NCBI GenBank assembly: GCA_946894095.1 | Contig: OX335645.2 | Location: 24,203,001 to 24,267,000 of the forward strand | Direction of reading: 5' to 3' | Source of the DNA: Incurvaria masculella | Taxonomy: Eukaryota; Arthropoda; Insecta; Lepidoptera; Incurvariidae | DNA length: 64,000 nt | In this document: in pieces, positions 35,205 through 45,770 of the stretch | How positions within the stretch are numbered: position 1 is the first letter of the stretch | Layout of the letters: each line of letters begins with the position of its first letter | The notes under the pieces: generated by a model | The model's database searches: none | The model's input: only the letters and a program-made list of their open reading frames with translations | Told to the model about the DNA's origin: nothing | Program-made: the position numbers and the translations under genes

Positions 35205-36344
35205 CAAGGATATGAACAGGTATTCGATGATACTTTCTGGTATTTCTGGAAGGTCTCGTAACTTCGTAGAGTGGTTCTCGTGATGTGCATATTCCAGCAT
35301 ACACTTAATACTAGTTCGAAACCATGTGAGAGTATATATGTGTGTACGAGGTTTCCTAGAATGTAGAGACTCTTCAACTCCGAAGGGATGCAAGGTCTTT
35401 CTTTGTGTTGTATCATCTCTGCTATTGAGTATGCTCTTCGGAGCTATCCCAACGCCGTCCCTCCGTCTCCTCAAATATACCAAACCAACCAATATTTTAG
35501 ATCGTTTATCATAGAGCCAGTGAACTATCGAATGCCTTCTCGGTAGAGGTATTTTTCCCTGGGGACCTTCAAATATGTTGTGAAGAAGCACTTGGTCGGC
35601 TGGCATTGTTTTCGCAGCTGCAGTGTGCGTTCGAATGCCCATGGGCATATGCAGGCCCTTCTTATGTGAAGGCTTGGCGTGCCCGTATGCCGCCTAATCA
35701 AACTTGTTTTCGATAACTAATAAAAAATTACTTCCTAAATAAAAGTAATGATATTTCATTCTTAAATTACCTAATAAACAATAAAATGTATTGTCATTGC
35801 TATGTTCAGATAATACGGAGTATTAAGGAGGCAGACAAGCTAGTATCGGATATTCTGAGCAAGTAAGCAATACGTAAATAGTAAGCGGTGGCAGTAGGGT
35901 TTCCTAATAAGACCATTGTCGATGGTTTAGCCGGGTGGCGGCGCGCGGTGGCGGCGGGCGGAGGGCAGGAGGGCGGGAGCGCGGTGAGTAAGTAATGCTC
36001 GCGAGTCACGCGAGCCTGATTGCTTCATTTTATTGAATAACACGTCACGAGCGATGCTAACTCCGCACTAAGCCTATTTGCTTTGTGGAGCTTCCAGTCG
36101 CCGCCGCCTCCGCCGCCGCCGCCGCCGCCCTGAAGTCCGCACCGCGTAGCGCCGCCGATCACAGGAGCAACATTTTGTGCGTGTCTGCATGTAACGTCTA
36201 AACTGTACTAAACTTAATCATCTTTCACTGTATGGTAAGTTATTTGTTAAGTAAAATTAAAACATCACAAAAACATTGTTTTTGTTATGCACTATCATGT
36301 TTTACAATAAAAAGTGTGGATCGAGTGTGCTCTAAAATAGTATT
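35205..36344. other. Unrecognised open frame and CpG-rich block
   Basis: A 148-codon minus-strand frame (35,202-35,648) has no domain I know; its last codons overlap the 21-bp hairpin. 35,930-36,150 is CpG-rich with a GCC-type run (about 36,100-36,130). Confidence 0.4.
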
Positions 36345-36990
36345 CGCCACGTCAGTTCTCACCCACACACACCCTCCAATACATCTGTGACTACCTACTT
36401 TGGCATGTGGCATGTATATTTAATTTGGATTGGTAGTTTTTAAAAATTGGAAACACTGTGTCCCATAATAGTAAGCGCGCTTGGTGCCATATCCCCTGTC
36501 TATTTATCTACGGTAGGAACTGACTTGACGAACGCATTTTTAGGGTTCCGTACCAAAAGGGTGCCAACGGAACTCTATTATTAAGCCTCCGCTGTCCGTC
36601 CGTCCATCCGTCCGTCCGTCTGTCAGGGTTGTATCTCAGTAACTGTAACACACATACTGCTGAAATTTTCACATTTATTTGGCCGCTATAACAACAAATA
36701 GGTTAGATTAAAAAATTATTCAAATTAAAGGGGAGCCCTATACAAAAAACGTGATTTTTTGTATTAAATCTTTTACGATGATACGGAACCCTTCGTGTGC
36801 GAGTCCGACTCGCACTTGACCGGTTTTTAGAGCACATTCGCGCGCGGTTGGGATGTTTCAACCGTGAGGCAAACGACGCGCCGCCGAATTCCCGTACAAT
36901 CATATGGTCACTTTGCCCATACGGGGCAGAATCGCGATATCGACCGAATGCAACATCTCCTTCCTTTTCTCTTCGGTGATTCCAATAGAG
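36345..36990. mobile_element. Rep-C pieces in opposite orientations, one split by a GGAC repeat
   Basis: A minus-strand piece (36,345-36,467; ACACACCCTCCAATACATCT) precedes a plus-strand piece (36,526-36,538, resuming at 36,829-36,990; GCAAACGACGCGCCGCCGAA). The plus piece is interrupted between GAACGCATT and TTAGAGC by a GGAC repeat. Confidence 0.65.
36538..36828 (-). mobile_element. GGAC-microsatellite dispersed repeat, complete copy
   Basis: This antisense copy has GGGTTCCGTACCAAAAGGGT at the left, a TCCGTCCGTCC tract, and GTCCGACTCGCACTTGACCG with GGTTTTT at the right. It was inserted into a Rep-C copy. Confidence 0.88.
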
Positions 36991-37498
36991 TTGCCATGAC
37001 GACGGGCGGCGGAGGGAGGAGGCACGGAGAGGTGAGCAGGCGCAGAGTCGGCGAAGTAATAATTGCAAATAAAATGTACACGGCCTGCGCCGAGCGAGCC
37101 TTACCTTAATAGCTCATTTAATGCAATAATAATTAATGTATATTTTAGCATTCCGGCATTGTAGCGGCAACATTGTTTGAAGCCGCGCTATCTACTGTAT
37201 GCAGGTGCTTATCCTTTCTGCAGGTTAGCAGCCTTTATACTCATGGAACGAATACGAAAAGTGCTCACCCGACTAGCTACTATTCGTTATGAAAAAGAAT
37301 ATGTTTTTATTAGCGACAATGCGACTCTCCGATAAAAGTTATTTTCAAAAGTTACATCCCATTTCTTGCACCCATGGAAGGGCCACAAACTGTCCAAACT
37401 GATGACAGCTCTACTCGGCACTACTCGGGAGTAAACTTTTCGTTCTATCAGTTTCCCCCAGGACTGAAGGAGCCACCGACAATAGGTTATGTTTCTAA
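36991..37498. other. Unique DNA, no gene seen
   Basis: A GC-richer start (GGCGGCGGAGGGAGGAGGCA at about 37,006) then balanced sequence. Confidence 0.4.
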
Positions 37499-37654
37499 GC
37501 CTGGTTTTCACCAAATGCCGATTTATTTTAATCGACACTTAAAGGGCCTTCATTACTAAAGTGCTGATTATATTGTACTGTTATTGATTGGAAGCTGCTA
37601 AGAAAGGCCCTTAACACGTGGCGATTAAGCTAATCAGAATTAGGTGAAAAAGGC
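37499..37654. mobile_element. Fold-back MITE, about 156 bp
   Basis: Arms of about 50 bp pair imperfectly: left GCCTGGTTTTCACCAAATGC, right (minus strand) GCCTTTTTCACCTAATTC. They share TTAATCG and AAGGGCCTT. A partial relative is at 6.4 kb. Confidence 0.65.
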
Positions 37655-39075
37655 CCTAATAAGTATACTGTAGGTAGTAAATTGAGTGATTAATTTTTAA
37701 ACAAGATTAACAATGTCTTTTTGAAATTCAATTTAATAACCAATTCTTACCTAATATTTGTCTATGTAAAATCTAACAATGTGAAATTATAAAATAAAAT
37801 TTTCACTGTCTTTTGTAAGTGTACACCCGCTAAGAAGTTGCAAAAGAGTTTGCAACTGGGCTACTCCTTCAACAAGCCTCTGGATATGTCGGTGATAAAT
37901 AATACTGTGTATATGTGTATGTTTTTTTTAAATCGAAATATAATGATAAATAAATATGAACTTTTAAAATACGGACTACACCTAACTCACTTACAGACCA
38001 GATGGCGCTGGATAGAAATGTCATAGGAACAGCGAAAATAAGAAGTATTTAGCGAGTTTTATACGTTGTGTGACGTTAGCAGTTTATCGCTACTATCCTT
38101 TGTCTATGGTATAATTGATCATTTCAATTATTGGCCCAGACGAGCAATTAAGTAGATGACCCGATTCTACATGTGGAAGCCGATAATGAGGGGATTTGTC
38201 ATTAAATGTATGCATACATAACAAATAAATATATATACAACTGCATAAGTTGCACTCCGCTGGGAATTTTTTTTTACTGAAAGTAAAGGAAATTATCTCA
38301 TCATATACTTTCAATCAATGATATACCTGCTTAACTAATTCAATTTCGTAGAAAACATGGACTACGATATAACAACCAATCTTCTTAATGCGATGCCGGT
38401 TGAATAACGAAAGAAACTCATCAAATGTTATGGCAGGTGCAATAACTAATAAAGAAATCAAACACGACCACCGATGCTGGTGTTGTGTTGTGTTGGAGGA
38501 ACGCTTTGTAAACGTGGAGGTCAACATTTTTACCATTTCTTGATTAACTTTGCGGTTTTGAGACCCTAAAAAACGACAGGTGCCGTAAATAAGTCATTTA
38601 GATGTGGAGGCACCCGTCCCCTGACGTCACCGCTAACGAAAACTAATTGTTTTATGTTCCTTTATCTGTTTGTTTGTAAAAGTTTATTTCTTAACGCAAA
38701 TAAAACGTCGAAGTGTCGTATCTTAACACGATCACTCGCATTTTATAGTCCATTGTACCGGGTTCGCGTGTTAGCCGAAGGCTGCTTTGCCGCGCCAGTT
38801 GAAGCAATAATCGTAAACCATAATGGGGCCAATCGAATTAACAAATAAAAAAATGATATAAAATAAGCATCAGAGCCCAACTGTCCTGTCGTAACATAGT
38901 AAAGTTTTTTTTATCCCAATCCTTTAATTTAAGTTTGTCAACGCATCGCACTTGCAAGATACTGTATGAACTCATACAAGGTAACAATTTACTTCATTGC
39001 TCATTCGGTACAAGAACAATTATTATTTCTCATTCGTTCAGTTTGTTCGACGTGGGTTCGTTACCAGAGCCGGTA
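37655..39075. other. Unique AT-rich DNA
   Basis: No frame over 75 codons and no paired repeat. Confidence 0.45.
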
Positions 39076-39409
39076 GTCTCAGTTGTCACCTAAATTGGCG
39101 TTACGGCAAACGATCGACTGGCGTTTTCAAATGTATGGAGAAATTGAAGAGCGCGCGCAGTGGGCGTTAAGCGAACTAACATTTGCGAGTCCGAGCTTGA
39201 TTTGACAGCTTACTCAACGTTGCCGTAAATACGTCGACGTTGCCGTTTACGTCCACTCCGCGTTTTCATACAAATCGGAAGTCCGCGTTTGACTTTGACA
39301 GCTTGAAGAAGTAAAACCACAAAATATCTAGTAAAAACTTGTATGGAGTTTAGAGAAAACGCCAGTCGATCGGTTTGCCGTAAACGCCAATTTAGGTGAG
39401 AACTCAGAC
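39076..39409. mobile_element. MITE with about 65-bp inverted ends, 334 bp
   Basis: Left GTCTCAGTTGTCACCTAAAT and the following GATCGACTGGCGTTTTC are mirrored at the right (AAAACGCCAGTCGATCGG; ATTTAGGTGAGAACTCAGAC). A TGTATGGA block is also inverted. The centre contains GTCGACGTTGCCG-type sequence and no coding signal. Confidence 0.75.
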
Positions 39410-40351
39410 TGACCACTCTGGTGGCTAACGCGGCTGTACAGTCAACCAAAGGTTAAAGGATACGGCTAAACGTAAAAATGAATGGTGTTTAAATACAACT
39501 TCCGATTCAATCTTGTTAGGGTTTTGTTTACTCAGTAGCTAGTAGACATCCTCAACTATGTTTGAATCTATACTAAACACTATAATTGTTTCCAAAAGTC
39601 AAAGTATTTCGACTGTTCATCTTTTCATTCAACCGGATGTGTATCTTTAACTCTTTGTTCGACTGTACTCCCTTCATAGAAACGAGTTTTGGTTTTCACT
39701 CCCGTCCTTCCATGCTCGCTGGTGTTGGGATTCCTAGCAATAGCTAGATGACGCAGCAGTGGGCTCGCCACTTATGTGTGCCAAGACATTGGGCGACACG
39801 AGGCATTAGTCAACCTCTGGGTACTTTGAGACCGTAAATGGGTGTTCGGAAGCCAGAATTAACACCCGTGATGATTGTTTTTTTTTATATTTTTATCTTA
39901 TAAATTATTTCCCATGGCGTCTGTCTATCCTTCAGTATATTCACTCATAACTTAAGAACCACTTACCTGATTTTAAAGCGTGGTCCCTCTTTAGATATGT
40001 TTTGTTTAATCAGTAATGCAAGATCTATACATATGTGGTACGGTTAAAACCCGTTGCCGGTTAAAATTTGAATTATATAGTCTGAATAAAACACACTCAT
40101 TGTTAAATATTGGAGCTTTTTTTTGCTATTTTTTATTTATTTTCAAAAATAATTTATAGATCATCCGAATATTTTAGCGATAGTAAATACGTATATGTTG
40201 AATACTCCTACTAAGCTTACCATAGAGAAGCAAGGTTCGTGGAAATAGTCGAAACCCGACCACTTATGTTTGCGTATTTGTGGAGCCACGGGTATCTACT
40301 AGTTATAAGTTACAAACAAGCATATCATATGATAAAATAATATTGATTATT

Positions 40352-40420
40352 GTTTATTTATCATCCATAGACAAGTACACTGCACTCGGATTTATATTTA
40401 TATGATTAGCTAATTTGACA
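40352..40420. repeat. Dispersed 70-bp repeat, copy 1
   Basis: ATCATCCATAGACAAGTACA and CTGCACTCGGATTT recur at about 49,098-49,170 with minor changes. Family unknown. Confidence 0.6.
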
Positions 40421-41179
40421 ATTATGCAACAAATAATTAGTACCATTAATCCATATTTAAACAGATGTTTCCACGTCAGCGAGCTTCGTGTCGTATAATG
40501 CAATCACCATTCATTTTATTGCTGGTTGTTAGCAATTTGGAATGTAAAATATGTTGTTCATGTATTCATGTTTATTGCTATTAAAATGTTAACGTATGTT
40601 GTGACTTATGAAAATTAAAGATCGTTTTATTGTGTCAGTTGGGCAAGCAGCGGCGGAGGAGGGGGTACGTCAATTAATTTAGAAAAGTTCCAGAAAGCCG
40701 AGGCGGGGCCTCATTACCCGCTGCCATAAACTCATTTGTTCAACATTTGTCTAGTCGTAAACTTTCAATCCAATACACGGCCGCCGCGACCATCGGTGGA
40801 TAATGGGGGCAGTGCGTAGCCTTCGTGGGGTGACAGCTGAATCATTGCTATCGCTTGTTAGGGGATGTGTTAACATCACATTTCGTCCAAACTTATGGTA
40901 TCTCAGAGCGGAATGAACTATAAAAAGTTTTGATAAGGGTGGTGGTTTGACCTTTTTAAACCACCGATATTCTGCGATGCGTCTGCAAGCGTTCATCACG
41001 TGTATAATCAGTATTTACTATTTAATTATAGCATAACACAATGCGAAAATAAAATAATTCGATTAGACGCGTGCCTCCTACTGTTCCTACCTCTTTCTGG
41101 CAAAATAAATTATTTTTTACAATCAATCACTGTAGACTAGTTTTTTAAGTATCAATAAAAATAAAATATAAATACAATG

Positions 41180-41305
41180 ACCAACCTGACGAAGTTTCTT
41201 GTCGGCTCTTCTTCGTCAGAAGTAATCGAACCGACAGGATAAAATCCGAGTGTGTACTATACATCTAATGGAGGAAATAAATGAAACTGAAACTGAAAAT
41301 ATAAT
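41180..41305 (+). repeat. Possible LINE 3' end (unclassified)
   Basis: AAGTTTCTTGTCGGCTCTTC and a downstream GGAAATAAATGAAACTGAAA resemble 3' ends of insect LINEs in general style. No coding part precedes it, so this is only suggestive. Confidence 0.35.
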
Positions 41306-41704
41306 GAGTAGCTATTTTTCCACCCCTTCCCTTTGACCCTATGAACTGTCGTACGAGGGGGGCGTGGCTCTCTAACACGCCCACTCCGCCCACACACATC
41401 TCACACCTCTAATGAATAAACATTACATATACGTACCGTCGCTCGTGTACCAAGTTGCCAGCGTCGTGTCATTTTCTTTGTTTGCATTGTCCTGAGGCTG
41501 CATACGGTACACTCAACGCTATAATAGCCTGCACGCTATCCACTACGCAATCATACAAAAACAAATCATATCTTATCGTACCGTGCGCACTTTAGTGCAC
41601 AAAATGCGGCCTCTGATAACACAATTTATACTCCGAGATACTCCGATATGTTTTAAAAAATTAATTTAAAGCTCTTTAGATATGATTAGATACATCGAAT
41701 GAAT

Positions 41705-41851
41705 TGCACACGAAGGGTTCCGTACCATCGTACAAGATTTAACACAAACCTATCCCGTTTTTTATGGGGGCCCTCCTTTATTTTTTATTATTTAACGGTT
41801 AATTAGATACAGACCTTTGACAGACGGACGGACGGAAGGACGGACAGCGGT
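41705..41851 (+). mobile_element. GGAC-microsatellite repeat, internally deleted fragment
   Basis: CACACGAAGGGTTCCGTACC, ACAAGATTTAACAC and GACAGACGGACGGACGG are retained. The 5' tip and 3' end are missing. Confidence 0.8.
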
Positions 41852-42179
41852 TAACACTTTTTAACTCTTTCGATGTAAGCCTTCTGCAATACTGGAGTAC
41901 AGCCTAGGCTGTGGACCAGTGTCTAAATAATGGATTGTATGATAGTCGAGTTTAAAGAGTCCAAAGGGGTTTTCTATACTAGTTCATACTATTCTACTCA
42001 TGACAACCCCTTGGCTTCCGTTCGCTCAATATAGACAGAATTGTTGGCGCCAAAATACGTCTTATTGCTAAGGGAGAGAAGTAAGGTCGAAATTGAAAGA
42101 GATTATGGTGCGAAAATCCCATTTACACAAAGTGCGAAAGCAGGGGAAATCTCGCATGCAGGACAAAGACCTACGGAAT

Positions 42180-42439
42180 AATTAACAATCAACTTGGTGT
42201 ACCATTTTGAGATTAAATGAGTCAAATAAACATTAAAATTTGATGTAAATTCCATTTTAATTAAGCTGAATTAGAAATTCGAATAACTAAAACCAGCCGA
42301 AAAATTAACAATTAACTTGGTGTACCATTTTGAGATTAAATGAGTCAAATAAAAAATATTAAATAAACATTTAAATTTGATAATTAATTAAAAAAATAAT
42401 CTGAATTAGAAATTCGAAAAACTAATACATGACCAGCCC
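42180..42439. repeat. Tandem duplication of about 124 bp
   Basis: Two copies start at 42,180 and 42,304. Both contain TTGGTGTACCATTTTGAGAT, TAAATGAGTCAAATAAA and GAATTAGAAATTCGAA, and end in ACCAGCC. The second has extra A/T-rich bases. Confidence 0.85.
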
Positions 42440-43474
42440 ATTTCATATCTAATTGGAGATGAAAATATTTAACACCTAAATCTTGTTACCGCAATATTTT
42501 GTGGTCCAAAATCCTAAAGGATATCAAACTCAGGCTTTGATCTAGATTTGATTCAAATCATTCGTAGTCGTGTCCATTCAGTGAGCGGAAGGTTTTTTTT
42601 TCTATTCTGTTGATAAAGCATAAAAACAATGTATTGGGTAATATCCATTTTACGGAAATTCAGCTAACATTTTACTCTTTATATTTTGTGTGTCTGTAAC
42701 TTTTCCCCTTTATATTAACTTGTTTAAATGAGCCGTACTTTTGGTGTTAAAATTAATTTTAATAAAGTATTTTTTAAAAATATATATTTAGTTTTCTGTC
42801 CGCTCGTTTTCTTTCTTGAAAAATATACTCCACTTAATATAAAAATTTAACCACAATTTATTACGATTGTTTGTTTAGTTAATAGATGCTCGCCAGATGA
42901 ACGGCTCGTTCTGTTGACTCTGTTGAAGATTGTTCAATTAATGAGCCCATCCCAGCTACTCCCCCTCAATTGTTCGACCCCAATTATAATTATACAAAAG
43001 CGACCTGCCCCGGTTTCGCACGGGTTTTTCACGAAGTACCAAAACTGACATATGCCACAAAATAATGCAGTTCGTTCTGTCATACCATACTAGTGCATAA
43101 TAATAGAATAATAATAGACAATATAATTATTATGCATAATATTTTATTACAGTCATTGTCATATTGTCACTGTCACATGTGACGGTTGTCAAAACGTTTT
43201 GCAAAAAGAAAATTGTTGAACATTTTCATTATTTCTGAAGGTTTTCGACGTGACGAGTATCTCAAGACCCAGTATGGATACCATACGCAGCCTCAACACT
43301 AAAAAAATTAGTAGTACATACCTGTAAAGAATTTTTTTCTACCATTATATTTGAAATCTCGACTGCCATGCATTAGACGCTTGGCAAAGCACTTCAAGTT
43401 TAAGACAATGTTTTGCACCCTTTAGTTTTGTTGGGAAAAATGTCACATAATGTCAATGTCGGGTCAAATTCGTC
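42440..43474. other. Unique AT-rich DNA
   Basis: Repeated ATAATA tracts near 43,095-43,145. No gene. Confidence 0.45.
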
Positions 43475-43843
43475 AGCCTCAGTGGCCCAGTGGCGCGACA
43501 CTTCGGCGATCGCTCTCCGAAGTTAAACAACGCTGGGTCCGGTCTGGTCTTGGATGGGTGACCATTCGACCGTTGAGAGAGGCTGGCCGTGGTTCGGATT
43601 CCACGTTAAACTGTTGTTAAACTTACTTACTAGGTGGTAGGGTTAATCCCGCCCGGGTTGGTACCATCGCATTGAATGAACGATGGTCGATGCGGCAATG
43701 AAAATTGTCCGTGTTTTCCATCCAGTTCAATGTAGCCGTGCAATATAAGGAAGGTTCTGGCATGGCACCTAGTTCCCATGTGGTGTGTTGGCTAATACCA
43801 TGACCGAAGGTGTGGTATTAGCCATCATGCCCAGTCACATAAA
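43475..43843 (+). mobile_element. SINE-A with clear 5S rRNA-related head
   Basis: The head contains TCTCCGAAGTTAAACAACGC, then GGTCCGGTCTGGTCTTGGAT and GGGTGACC. This is the order of the internal control region in 5S genes (box A, intermediate element, box C). A short CCCAGTGGCGCGAC precedes it, recalling the tRNA-type head start. The usual SINE-A body and an A-tail ending at 43,851 follow. Confidence 0.88.
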
Positions 43844-43883
43844 AAAAAAAACAGGCCTGAACTCGACCTTATCGCTTCCTGGA

Positions 43884-44178
43884 CGTCCGCTCACCGCCAG
43901 CCCACACAGGACCTGCGCCGTCCGCTCACCGCCAGCCCACACAGGACCTGCGCCGTCCGCTCACCGCCAGCCCACACAGGACCTGCGCCGTCCGCTCACC
44001 GCCAGCCCACACAGGACCTGCGCCGTCCGCTCACCGCCAGCCCACACAGGACCTGCGCCGTCCGCTCACCGCCAGCCCACACAGGACCTGCGCCGTCCGC
44101 TCACCGCCAGCCCACACAGGACCTGCGCCGTCCGCTCACCGCCAGCCCACACAGGACCTGCGCTGTTCGCTCATCGCC
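43884..44178. repeat. 35-bp GC-rich minisatellite, eight copies plus a decayed ninth
   Basis: The unit starts CGTCCGCTCACCGCCAGCCC and repeats at 43,884, 43,919, 43,954 and so on to 44,129 without visible change. A degenerate copy (TGTTCGCTCATCGCC) ends it. It lies about 30 bp after the A-tail of the 5S-headed SINE. It keeps a 150-codon frame open (43,785-44,237), but since 35 is not a multiple of three the peptide cycles through all frames; I do not regard it as a gene. Confidence 0.95.
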
Positions 44179-45448
44179 GCGCCGTCAGTCTAACCCAGTT
44201 CATATTTAACATCGAAATAACGACTTCGTTTGCGTGAAAACTGACGTCAACAATAATTTCCCATGACTGATGTAAAAGCATCTGTATAGTTATGTGAAAC
44301 TGAAAGGATCAGTAGGTATCGACGTATAAACGTCAGTAAATAGCTACGTACGGACGTAAAGTCACAGCGCAGGCACTAAATAAGAGCTTATATAAGGCTG
44401 TTAATTGTGGGATACTGGGAAGGTCCTTACTTTATTTAATGAATTTAATTATACGTAATTTATGATATTCAATTTATAGCGTCTCATTTTTAAGCAAACA
44501 GCGATCGGGGCCGAGTGCGCCCCCCCCCCTTCCCCCCTCCACCCCTCCGCCCGCCGCACCGGGACATTAATGTCATTAGCACTCCGCCTGCAGCTAATAT
44601 GTATCGGTGAGCACGAGCGCCGCGCGAGTCCGCAGCGGCAAGACGGCTGGCGGCTTGGCCCTACGTCATTTAAAGCGTAATAAGAGACGATCGCTCGCTC
44701 TCCGAAGAAAAAAATTCCATGTATTTTTTTCCGATAATAAATGGCTAGGAAACTACATGAATGATGCAAATGTGGTCTCTCTACCGTCAGTGGGCCGACG
44801 ACGGGCGGTTCGTGTCCGGCGGAGGAGCAGGACCGTGCTCATGCTAGGTATTCGTAGGTACGTTTTGGGATTTAATTTATTAGGCACTAATATGTTTATT
44901 TTAATTTCGCGCCGTACGGCTCGCAATATAAAACTAACGTCAACGTCACACCACTCGCACTCTCTTGTTGGTAGTTATCGCGGAAACAATGACATAATTT
45001 CAGGGTTGAAATATAAAATAAAATATATTAAATTAAATTAAATTTAAATTAAATATATTATCGAAGTGGTCCTGAAAATTATAACCAAAACATCTGTAAA
45101 AGTTGCGCCGAGGTTATAAATATTAAAACATTTCTGCATTTAAGGAAAATGACGTAGCTCTTTCCTTAAATTATTATGATTTTAGTCTTAGAGAAAGCCG
45201 CAAATTCGAACCTTAGTTTAACATGATTAATAATAATTTGTAATCCATGCGTTTATTATTTTTTTTTATTTCAAAAAAACAATTGACTACTCTATATTTA
45301 TTTATTTATAACTTTGGATTAATATTCGCAACCACAAGGGCCTCGCAAATATCTACTCGCCAGGGGCCTCGCAATGGCTAAAGCCGCCCCTGAATGTGGG
45401 TACAGTATATCACCACTGCCTAACCTATCCTTCAATCCGAGTTTTTTA
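44179..45448. other. Unique DNA with GC patch
   Basis: 44,510-44,640 is GC-rich with C-runs. The 144-codon frame at 44,607-45,041 is basic and low in complexity, without a domain. Confidence 0.4.
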
Positions 45449-45770
45449 TCAGCGGTTTTGCCCTTTGCCGCGATGAATTCGGAAAATCCACGTACCTATT
45501 TGCATATGTAGGAGCCCAGTAGGTCGAGGTGCTTTTAGACTGGTAAGACACTGCCGTGAAACCTTGCTAGGGCTAGAGAGAACACAGCAATGTGTCTTAT
45601 GAACGTCGAAGGCGACGAGGTCCACCTGGCTATTGTTGGCTACTTTTTCGAGAACATTATGGACCCATCCATAACTGAACGTGCGAGCGGGTTTGTTCAT
45701 CTCTACTTCTGCAATCTCTGACATATCCTACAAGCTCCGTGCTGTCATCTGCGCAACTGTGAATCATGCC
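45449..45770 (-). pseudogene. Decayed Jockey-like reverse transcriptase fragment
   Basis: On the minus strand a CADDSTELVGY block (YADD box with Tyr to Cys, near 45,755-45,720) is followed in another frame by SYGWVHNVLEKVANNSQVD, then LVAFDVHKTHCCVLSS. These match the order in Jockey/R1-like RTs, where the catalytic box is followed by a helix and LVxFNPxKTQVC. A frameshift and truncation on both sides make it a relic. It is unrelated in sequence to the intact LINE at 55-61 kb. Confidence 0.6.

Larger units (their letters stand above)
39410..42179. other. Unique DNA, no gene seen
   Basis: Holds the 70-bp repeat, a LINE-like 3' end and a GGAC scrap listed separately. 40,640-40,990 is balanced, non-repetitive sequence with an unrecognised 82-codon frame on the minus strand. 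Confidence 0.4.

Noticed and set aside
40751..40999. 82-codon frame as a host exon
   Set aside because: No recognised domain and no convincing splice sites; kept only as balanced unique sequence.
43785..44237. 150-codon open frame over the 35-bp minisatellite as a gene
   Set aside because: It is open because the repeat lacks stops in all phases. The peptide only cycles through three readings of the same unit and begins in a SINE tail.
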